Positions 12,201 to 18,200 of a stretch of 33,381 bases of DNA are shown one piece after another. Numbering within the stretch: the first letter of the stretch is position 1; each line of letters begins with the position of its first letter. Origin of the DNA: Bacillota bacterium (GTDB lineage Bacteria > Bacillota > Clostridia > Acetivibrionales > DSM-1351); contig JAEZUC010000030.1 in the NCBI GenBank assembly GCA_023443515.1, forward strand, positions 1 to 33,381, given 5' to 3'. The notes under the pieces are model-generated. The model made no database searches. It saw nothing but the letters and a program-made list of their open reading frames with translations, and was not told the DNA's origin. The position numbers were made by a program, and so were the translations under genes.

Positions 12201-12252
12201 TATCAGCATTATTCAGTTCTTCAACAATTTCAAAAAGTCTATTTTTGCTCAT
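271..12252 (-). CDS. Trans-AT PKS subunit E: KR-ACP-KS-DH-ACP-KS-DH-KR-ACP-KS0-ACP
   Basis: I place the start at ATG 12252 (MSKNRLFE), 6 bases after GGAG; the frame is open to 12300, but that would overlap subunit D without a binding site. 3993 residues. KR1 45-485 (GGLGGLG 255-261, Ser385, Tyr398, Asn402); ACP Ser548; KS1 635-1065 (Cys803, His938, His978); DH1 1260-1515 (His1274, Pro1283, Asp1438, Gln1442); ACP Ser1575; KS2 1661-2095 (Cys1831, His1966, His2006); DH2 2293-2552 (His2307, Asp2478, Gln2482); KR2 2560-3015 (GGLKGIG 2793-2799, Ser2921, Tyr2934, Asn2938); ACP Ser3085; KS3 3184-3610 with Cys3351 and His3526 but Gln3486 for the catalytic His, hence KS0; ACP Ser3905; docking helices 3958-3988. 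It completes m6 with the subunit D KS-DH, then runs m7 (KS-DH-ACP, no KR), m8 (KS-DH-KR-ACP) and m9 (KS0-ACP). There is no thioesterase, so the chain should pass on. It is the last gene before the terminator. Confidence 0.95.
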   Translation of the reverse strand: MSKNRLFEIVEELNNADNFYSSQIEDVSESIYCIENWEEQELNKTGQRAEELNGALVFCYKDFTKERVLQSLGQTVIKIHPGSKFRQINPHELELNLLDESSYMKLHDWLATNHIEIQSVMNCFCLSENEILNEDLSAFTVDFFFYMSKHVLRGKSWDIFFFYTKKNPVWNATCAATSAFFKVLSNENSRVCCHSIELSSINELCIDLINNERSSKNIEVKYVNEKRYIKKLELAELIDGNDKLAVWEGSYVIIGGLGGLGTILASHLITKYNAKIIVCSRKYNYDLIEEAKAEITKKGGDADRLVFHSCDITSEESTKKFIADISEQGKINGIIHCAATSKDSMIIKKEKQDFDYVINPKINSVKQVELIAKECSSDYILYFSSIAAYVGTVGQCDYAYGNSFLNNYVEERRDLNIRVISIAWPLWDSKGMNAGKLVKNKMQKQGFDVLSQEQGMKVFETVLNSRRSGTFIIFHGNKREIIDLVGLKQEGNERGNSFMKHDNYLESNNSNNKEQINLFLKESIASITKHQVTDIDDYELFENLGIDSIKMISIIAKMEEKLGSLPKTLFFEYERLDQLAEFVEKEYAQLFNRKETAAKPVVPEPVMKIQADLADKEQEVVVLESDNQTKFVYENEPIAIIGFDGKFPGADNMEEYWKVLFEGMDCIIEVPKERWDYNTFYSQQDTRPGMTNCKWGGFLNKPEYFDAEFFNYSPIEATMIDPQERVFLETVWNTMENAGYTRNKLKEETVGVYVGIAWGHYQFYETKVEDYTLSPVSSFSSIANRVSYFLDLKGPSMAVDTMCSSSGTAIHLACESIRSGESTLAFAGGVNLSVHPAKYKVLSTKNYLSSEGRCRSFGEGGDGYVPGEGVGALLLKPLSKAISDGDHVEAVILATGVNHGGKATGYSVPSPNSQGELIRKTIEKAKIKPTDISYIEAHGTGTSLGDPIEIVGLSKGLNIKENYSDKYLLGSVKSNIGHLESAAAVSGLIKVILQMKHNTIVPSLHSENLNKKIEFDTLPFEVVQQLQPWKLKEEHKNGKIELFSAVSSFGAGGSNSFTILGKLAQETDKRAFVVNEQLIVISALSEKALRENICSLQEYVQQKENMSSSTFVDMCYTLQTGREVMPYRVAFLVNSIDQLSNELTCYIEGKESEKYYSGFVEKKNGAKGNLCMEAETELCIKKRDMKKLAQEWVSGKYVDWEMLYTKEVFKPKKIALPTYNFQKDRFWILDYGNEAGTKINVDLIHPMIDVNNSTINRQIYKKRLLGHEPYLSNHVVNGKVLMPGAGFVELSRAAGQLALAGIGTVKTMSNINFRRPLVVEQPSDIVVECYPKKGGLLFEIKDENEKNIVYCTGEVSYFGTQGDYIEEESSLINEVQDSGIDTNEIYEMLKRAGFSYGKYYQCIKKISLIDDTVIAKLEIEEDIANENSFYELKPSIVDSALQSASILLKSEEDGNKFIPSKIENIIIYGSMTNACTAVVKTVSSSKSGYVFNIKIYDAQGNICVQICNYTIETYSKPENTNKEVAVRSTENSNEIDREIKSKVAEFVKHSISKEIGIDSSTLKESDDFEKYGIDSVITMRITDRLNQVFKTLPATLLFEHKLIGSLIDFLFSDYHDIAIEYFGEDSIQLSTQNEETEKTDYLEAGQKDEDRLYNSKYSHSNEDIAIIGIDGRYPQSDNLDIFWDNLVHGKDCIEEVPLDRWDYRPLYSADKNEKGKISSKWGGFINGAEEFDADFFGIVPIQAAIMDPQERIYLQSAWNCIEDAGYTVKALENYKVGVYTGEMWGCYQKIGVEETLKGNVMSLSSSFASTSNKVSYIMNLHGPSMTVDTMCSSSLTAIHLACKAINDGSVDMAIAGGVNLSLHPDKYISLSQGKFLSTNGRCKSFGEGGDGYVPGEGVGTVLLKKVSQAEKDKDHIYAVIKATSINHGGRSNAYFVPNVIEQKNLIVEALKSADISPRTISSVEAHGTGTALGDPIEVEGFNKAYRIYTQDKQYCAIGSVKSNIGHLESAAGIAALTKVVLEMQHKKLVPSIHSETLNSKIDFAGSPFYVQHDYEEWKKPVISENGQLVEYPRRAAISAFGAGGTNVHIILEENKQKEDLRNIQSTDRIFVFSAKNKERLEELLQKYTHFLKQQEFASQDEENRFMYDLESNLLVGRQFFKCRIAIVAKKIGEILSKIEAYLSGEQQRNLFIGEMDANSIVDDFFEDEDGKQYLITLMKKKNLQKIAKLWVNNVDFDYNAFVGEQYRKISMPTYCFEKRVIKPPKVKNELQERRVALHSMVDNNVSKIQNQQFVKQFTGNEFYLKDHIIKGRSILPAAAYLEMLRASGTFSVHQGVVSQITNVVWLRPLMLDSSNTTDAYINLIPQGDSVKCEIETVNQLGVHLVHCTGNLELVKYDPKWRSDDRIDLNFYKEICTVNVDGSDFYKEFEKTDFVYGKRLQFIDRVLVSESSKCAITVLHDTNELFERENYTLHPAILDSGIQSVAALINSYNRSYLPHSVEKVEILDSLDNVKYVLIHDMSIQSDTISFDLEFVDEDGKVLLKFVHLTVKEQKVAEKEDVIQYFTTLVEETAKLPVNNEKPKFIILDTTQELYDSVKQLGLDAVLVRPGNAKNKISQTEYEICSCEEQDYKWLFQNAVNNSGSTCIIYNMNHDRGMDFDINYAAEFFVLVKAVVSSGLRSSIKLFHIFSGDIQTANKLSVNPMYLACAGLLKTAVMEMPKLVCKNIAFDKSIAKDSLKLAGYLRDELALGAENVEEVYYSIEDKRLIRKLKELTRTNPQQSTLKVNGVYYIIGGLKGIGLKFAEYLATTYKVNLVISGRTELSAENKKHIENLQKVSKSVLYIQADVNVYQDMKNSIDLIRNTYGRLDGIIYSAGIKQDELLINKTPKTFTRVIETKTLGIQNTCKALGEEPIDFIITFSSLAGLMGNMGQGDYAYANNYLDAYATVEGFNGKNMLSINWPYWLDGGMRLKDSEIEGMKKRNNMVPLQTKDGLQAFEFALSNLSSIHQLFVLASDNVTKSQEVKTVKEDISKPKELAVKKNVEIKGVSASESAIGYLKKVISEETQIEVNRIKNNEAFDAYGLDSVMIMNITVSLEKEFGELPKTLLYENHNIDELNEYLQKNYSAEYNKLFATSSVIQEEYIELVVAEECEDANDLEYTTEREKIIFSNYTNEVIPDVNIVCNEDIAVIGLIAKAPEADNIYEYWQNILQNKNCITEVPEERWDYKPYYSETKGEIGKTYCKYGGFMRDIDKFDPLFFNIAPSNAAFIEPQERILLQETWHLFENAGYPVSNLKNRDVGVFVGAMWQQYQMLLTNGPAQGMIPSLLSNLANRLSSYYDLSGPSIALDTMCSGSLTALHLAINSVRNGECSSAIVAGVNTSIHPSKYINLSQGGLLSTDSRCKPFGKGADGYIPAEGLGLMMIKPLSQAIKDKDNIHLVIKSNEMVHSGKGGGFMVPNPKAQAQVIEKAIRKANVPIQSINYIEAQGTCTEVGDAVEVKGMSAAFGNFTKEQKICSVGSAKYHIGHTEAASGILAIAKIAMQMKNHLIPGILNDEEINEELPLANSPFYIQQKACVWEPYSQNGEKYPLTAGLNGFGGGGSYVHFILQEYVEPEKEAKKIRKGQNAFILSGKNKNVLKQMIQNFEDYIRSLFSNNTSRSSIVEDVIKIICTVTGVSNSILTEASILAELNLSDKNYVELLNEINKVFNLSMEYEDFINLLTVKDIADNIPCNSIKEDGIKLEQIAYSLQQGRESMAERVVFVAESVEELLSAIQQSSTQDKVNGVYYGAEDRSACDNELNNLISEWLEYKDVNWEALYKSAVPKKVVLPEYPFAKERYWLPKEIIMNCKKEGNATDISINQSQAAHEVQLLGERGKIADIIASTLGISADILDYDVSFNTYGLDSYLGLKITQDITELYSCPIDICILEENNTVNKLYEYITANNLKVEASSVVNENKENSEFTWLLLKQLEKGEIDVDEVMKIENEVQGKLL
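1057..1284 (-). other. ACP-like insertion without the modifiable Ser, in the flanking subdomain of the subunit E KS0
   Basis: Residues 3657-3732 of subunit E lie between the LSGKN and AYSLQQGRESM parts of the flanking subdomain. The helix pattern and ILAELNLSDKNYVELL resemble an ACP, but the aligned Ser is Asp3693, so it should not carry phosphopantetheine. It could instead be an interaction element. Confidence 0.55.
1423..2703 (-). other. Non-elongating ketosynthase (KS0) domain of subunit E
   Basis: Residues 3184-3610 of subunit E. Cys3351 (DTMCSGS) and His3526 (HIGH) remain, but EAHGTGT reads EAQGTCT, with Gln3486 for His (codon CAA at 1797-1795). Other conserved spots have drifted: MDPQER is IEPQER, PGEG is PAEG and GDPIE is GDAVE. 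This points to relaxed constraint on condensation. Confidence 0.88.
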
Positions 12253-12258
12253 TTGATT

Positions 12259-12262
12259 CTCC
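12259..12262 (-). promoter_or_regulatory. Ribosome binding site deciding the subunit E start
   Basis: GGAG is followed by 6 bases and the ATG at 12252. The subunit D stop (TAG, 12268-12266) lies just before it. Alternative in-frame ATGs at 12300 and 12264 have no such site, so 12252 is preferred. The arrangement suggests reinitiation of ribosomes that finish subunit D. Confidence 0.75.
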
Positions 12263-12265
12263 ATT

Positions 12266-15200
12266 CTAATTATTGTTGTTGATAATTTTTTGAACCACAT
12301 ATTCCTGGATTACGACATTTACATTTCCGTATAAATCCATAATAAAAATATCGTAGCTGTCCGATTTACTGCTTATTTTTTTTCTCTTTGCAAGGATAAA
12401 ACCTCTTTCCATCGGCTTGTTAACAACAGTGAGCTTTTCCATATAAAACGGTACTCTGATTTGCCCGCTGTTAAATCCGGCTGATATATTGCCTACAACA
12501 CTTTGGAATGCCGCATCTAATATTCGTGGATTCAATGCATATTCCTCTGCCTTATCATCATTCTCTATTACATATTGAACAACTGAGTAATCATTGGCAC
12601 ACCACATTGCGTTTATTGTTTTAAATGTTCTTCCAAACTTCATATTAGCAGCTTCAAACTGTCTGTATACATAATCTCTGCTAAAAGGTTTTTCACATGA
12701 GTCAATGAGGGTGGCGATATCCGGCTCTTTAAATACTGCATCATTGTTTAATACATTACCTTTAGCAAGCAATTTATCCGAAGTTATACTTACGGTATTG
12801 ATGCTATCCTTTTTATCTATTGATATGGATAGCTCAATTGGCTCCGAGCCGGCTTCAAAATTACCTAACCAAAACATATCCTGTATGCAATTAAACTGTT
12901 TTTCTTCTGCTTTACAAACAGCATTAAGAATTATTTCCGAATAAACAGCACCGGGCAGTATCATCTTTCCATCTACTATATGATCTCTCAGAAAAGCATC
13001 CTTATCTGAAAATACTATAGTTTGCTGCGCCCCGGAACATTCTTTGCTTTCATTTAATGAAGTTTCCTGACTTATATTTGTCTCAGTCGTTGATATAGAA
13101 TAGTATTCAGGAATCCAATATTTCTCTTTCTTAAAGGGATATGTCGGTGCATGTATTTTTCTTGGTTTCTCTAGAGAATAAAGTTGATTCCAATCAACAT
13201 CTATTCCATAACACCACATCTCTGATAAATCCTTTATTTGTCCTGTTTCAATCATACGATTGGTCAATTCTGCCTCAGAACCTTTTTCACATTTCTCCTT
13301 ACACCAGGAAGAATATTTAGCAATATTCTCACACAGAATATACCTTTCATCTGCCTGATCAGTAATTACTTTATCAATCATTTCCGCTAACTCCGACAGA
13401 GATGCTGTATTAATAGCACACCTGCAGTTAAACCTATCCCGTCCCACTTGGAAGGTATAACATAAGCGTTGAAGCAAAATATTATCTTGCTTATCAATTC
13501 CTGTTCTCATTTTATTGATATTATCTAATACTAATTTCAGATACACTTTTAATCTGTCTACATTATGAGCTGACATAGTGAATATAAAATTATCTTTGCT
13601 CTTTGACTCCAATAACTCGGCACTTGGATTTTCATGTTCTTCAAGGACAACATGGGCATTTACTCCACCTATACCGAATGCACTGATACCTGCTCTTCTT
13701 GGCAAGTATTCATCGTCATCCGCGTTATAATACGGAACATATTCTGTCAGCTCACGATTAACATAAAACGGGGAATCCTTTAAGTCTATATAAGGATTCA
13801 GTGTTTTAAAATTTATTGTTGGGGCTATCTTTTTATTTTGCAAGGATTTAACAGCCTTAATAACACTGGCAATTCCTGATGCTGCTTCTAAATGTCCAAT
13901 ATTAGTTTTAACAGAACTCAAGGCGCAAGCATTTGTATTTGCAATAGGTTGACTGCTAATTGATGTTTCAGCAAATGCCTTCTTTAAGCCATCTATTTCA
14001 ATAGGGTCACCTAATTTTGTTCCGGTGCCATGTGCTTCTATATATGTAACTGTACTCATACTAATCCCGGCATTATCATATGCTTTTTTAATTACACTTG
14101 CCTGCGCTTCTGCATTAGGTACCGTAAGTCCTGTAGATTTACCACCATGTTGTACTGCGCTTCCGCATATTGTTGCATATATACTGTCTCCATCTGCTAT
14201 TGCATCCTGCAAGCGCTTTATCAGGATAACACCTACCCCTTCACCACGAGCATACCCGTCTGCCGATTCATCAAATGTCTTACATTTCCCTGTTGGTGAT
14301 AAAGCCTTTGAAAGACATTCATACACATATGTATTAGGCGATAAAATCAAATTAACGCCTCCTGCAAATGCCATTTTGCTTTCACCGTTTTTCAGTGTTT
14401 CAATTGCTCTGTGAATTGCAAGTAAGGAGCTGGAACAGGCCGAATCACAAGGTTCGCTTTTCCCTGTTGTTTCCAGCACAAAGGATACCCTGTTTGTAAC
14501 CATGGAATGTGTAAGTACTGTTGGTATTTTTCTTTGTACAAGAAGCTCACCATAATCAGCATTTGATATTCCTATAAAAATCGAAGTATCTGTTCCCTTT
14601 AAATCTTTTGAGCTATAGCCTGCATCCTCCATAGCTTTCCATGTGTGTTCCAATATCAATCTTTGCTGCGGGTCCATTATGGCTGCATCAAGTGGCGATA
14701 TTTTAAAGAATTTTGCATCAAAGCAATCTACATTTTCAATAAATCCTCCAGAGTGAGTATAAATGTTATATGCTCCATACTCGCTGTCGCCGTCATACTC
14801 TTTCCAATCCCATCTATCAGAAGGAATATCTGTAATTAAATCTCTTCCCTGGCATATGTTATCCCAAAATTCATCGATGTCTGAACTTCCCGGAAATGCA
14901 CCACTCATACCGATAATGGCATACTTGTCTGAATTTTCATCAACCTGATAATTACTATCACCATTAGAAAAAACCGATGTAAAGTCATATATCGGAAATG
15001 CCTGACGACTTACGCTGCTATGGCGTGCCGGTTTATAAGCCTCTTTTATATGAGTATACTTTTCCAGAATATGTTCAACAATATTGTTAACCGTATTACG
15101 TTCAAAGAAAAGCACCGGATTTGTATCTATATTCAGTTTCTCATTTATAGCATTGGACAATTCAGTAAATGTAATAGAGTCAAACCCGTATTCTAACAAA

Positions 15201-18200
15201 CTTGTATCCGGATCAATATTTTTTCTCAATTTTAAAGTCTGAGCGCAAATATTTATTATTATTTCAGTTATACTATTTTCCTGAACAAGTTCAATAGTTT
15301 CTTGTTCATCACTTTGGTTTTCTACCGATTCTTCGGTTAATATTTTACTGCTAACATCACCATTTACCGCTAGTATAGTGTAATTACTAATGCGAGCCAG
15401 CATATTGCATGCTTCACTATAATACTCTACTGTGTACTTCCACTCGGAAGGGTTTTGTGTTTTTCCTGCTTCAGCAATAACATGAATGTATTTTATAGCT
15501 GTCCCTTTTTCAAAAAATTCTATATTCTCAGTTACAAAGGGCATAAAAATCGTCTCTGCATTTGCTCCCATTTTATACGCAAGTGCAACAACACTTTGAA
15601 ATCCGGCGTCCAGCAACGTTGGATGGTAATTAAAATCTTTTCTCGTTGCATCTAAAATGTCAACTATACCGGCTTCGGCAAATGCCTCTTTATCTCTGAA
15701 AAAGAAGGATTTTATACCTTTAAATCTATAACCAAAACAAGAATTCAACCGTTCTAAATGGCTGTAATATTCCTCTGCTTCGTGTTCTCCGCCTGTCATG
15801 CTGCTAATGCAATCCGCAGTATTTAGCTTCTTGTTAGGAAGTCCGGCTCGTTTACCTAGTATAATATTACACTGAGCATAAACAACTTCACCTGGTACAT
15901 CACTAAATACTTGTGCAGAAACCATTTCACGCTGCATAATAAAACGAACCTTTAAAACTCTTTTTTCTTCTCTTACAACAAATGGCCTCATAAGTACTAA
16001 GTTTTTAATACCAATTACATTATGACCTTTACCGGAGGACATAATGCCTTGATAAATCATTTCTATGTATGCAACTGCAGGTAAAATTCCCAGGTGGTCT
16101 TTTATAAAAAATTCTTCCCCTGTAAACAATTTTGAAAAACAAACATTGCCTAACGTTGATACATTTGCATCAATCAAACTGGAAACTTTCCCTACACTAT
16201 CTTGGATACTAGCAATATTTTCTGTTCCATCTGTAATCCAGTAGCGTTCTTTCTCGAATTCATAACATGGCAAATCAACTTTATTGAATCGGCTATTTTC
16301 GCCATATAATTCACTCCAATTAATGTCAGCTCCCATAGTCCATAAATACGCCAGTTTCTTCATGTCTTTTTCTTGATATATGGCATTTATAAAAGCTTTT
16401 CCAGCCTTGCCGCTATATAAACTTTTATCGATAGCATTTAATTTAAGCTCTTTATTATCATAAACGCCATCAATTAATTTCCCTTGACAATATTCTTTTA
16501 TCTGTTCCTTTAATTCAGAAACGGAATTACATACGAAGGATACTTTGTTACTAAAACATTCCCTTTTTAGCTTAAGCATCATACTGGTATCATATAATGA
16601 CGTTTCAGAATTCTCATTTAACCAATTTAAAAATTTAATCAAATACAAATTTAGTGCTGTTTCAGATTTTGCAGATATATTTATTATATAAGGGCCTTCC
16701 GAATAATTATGTAATGTATCGGATGAGTATTCTTCTATAATTGCAGATGCATAGGAGCCTCCTGCACTAATTGAATTAATCAGCACCCTTCTGGCAGTAT
16801 CCCTTTTTTCAAAGTCTTTTGCTTCTGATGTAATAAAAAATGGTGAATTTTCAATATCTATTTCAGGATTAATTTTATCTGCTAACAAAGTAGGAACAAT
16901 TTTATTATGCTTAAACTGCATTAAAGACTTAATTACTGCAATTAAACCTGATGCTGATTCCAAATGTCCTATATATGGCTTAACAGAGCCAATTGCACAA
17001 CTTCTCTTTTGGATATTATTCTTTTTAAATGCACTGTTTAATGCCCGGAATTCTATTGGATCACCGATAGTACTTCCTGTTGTGCCCATCTCTATGTAAT
17101 CGATAGTATTCAGACCAATCTCAGCTTCACGTGCTACTTTTTCAATAAGCTCTTCCTGCAGTTCTGAGCTTGGTGCAAAAAAAGTAATTGTCTGCCCGGA
17201 ATGATTAATGCCAGTGCCTTTAATAACTCCGTATATCTTGTCATTATCCTCTTCTGCCTTTTCCAACGGTTTAATTAAAATAGTTGCAACGCCTTCACCA
17301 GGAATAAAGCCATCTGAGTCCTCGCCAAGAAAAGTATATTCATTATTAGAAGAAAGCAACCTTAATTTACTTGCTCCTATATAAGAGGTTGGATGGCTGT
17401 ATAGATTTACACCACCAACAACAGCTATACTGCTTTCACCATTTATTATACTTTTACAAGCCAGATGCAATGCAGTCATAGATGAGGAGCAGCCTGTATC
17501 AACCGGTATGCTCGGACCATTAAAATCATAAATATGTGATATTCTATTTGCAAAAGCCCATTGCCAGGAGGATGGTATTGTATAATTCCCTTTATTCCAC
17601 TCACTTACGGCACTTAATGCATATGAGTGATTGGTTGCACCAATAAATACACCAACACCCGGCTGGTTATATTTCCTGTACTTTCTTTTCAGCTCACCTC
17701 TGGTATATCCCGCATCTTCTAATAACCGCCATACTGATTCCAATAGTATTCTCTCTTGAGGATCCATTATTTCAGCTTCTTTTGGTGAAATATTGAAAAA
17801 CATTGCATCAAAACAATCTGCATACTCCAAGAATGCCCCATATTTACAATAAGATTTTCCATAAACAGTATCATTTATATTTGAACTGTAAATTTTATCA
17901 TGATCCCATTTTGCTTTGGGAACCTCAGTAATTGACACCTTTTTCTTAATAATATTATTCCAGAACTCCCTTACGTCTTTTGCGCCGGATACTCTTAAAT
18001 CTACTCCGATTATTGCAATATCTCCATTCGGGGCCGTAACTTTACTATTACTATTACTATGAGCACTTACCGCCTCTTTTAAAATCTCTTCTTTTTTTAC
18101 TTTTACAGGCTCTGCCTTCTTTTGCGTTTGTTTCACATAAGTTATGTTCTTAATGCTATTAATTTGGTTCTCTATCATATAGTTGGTTAACTCTGACAAG

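Noticed and set aside
12266..12300. Overlap of subunits D and E, which might be read as a frameshift or fusion
   Set aside because: D ends with a proper stop, and E has its own binding site and ATG at 12252, so they are separate genes and the overlap is an artefact of the longest open frame.
14025..14414. Plus-strand open frame of 129 codons, the longest on that strand
   Set aside because: It lies wholly antisense to the intact second KS of subunit D, and its composition is what the complement of KS codons gives. All other plus-strand frames, such as 2407-2784, are the same kind of shadow.
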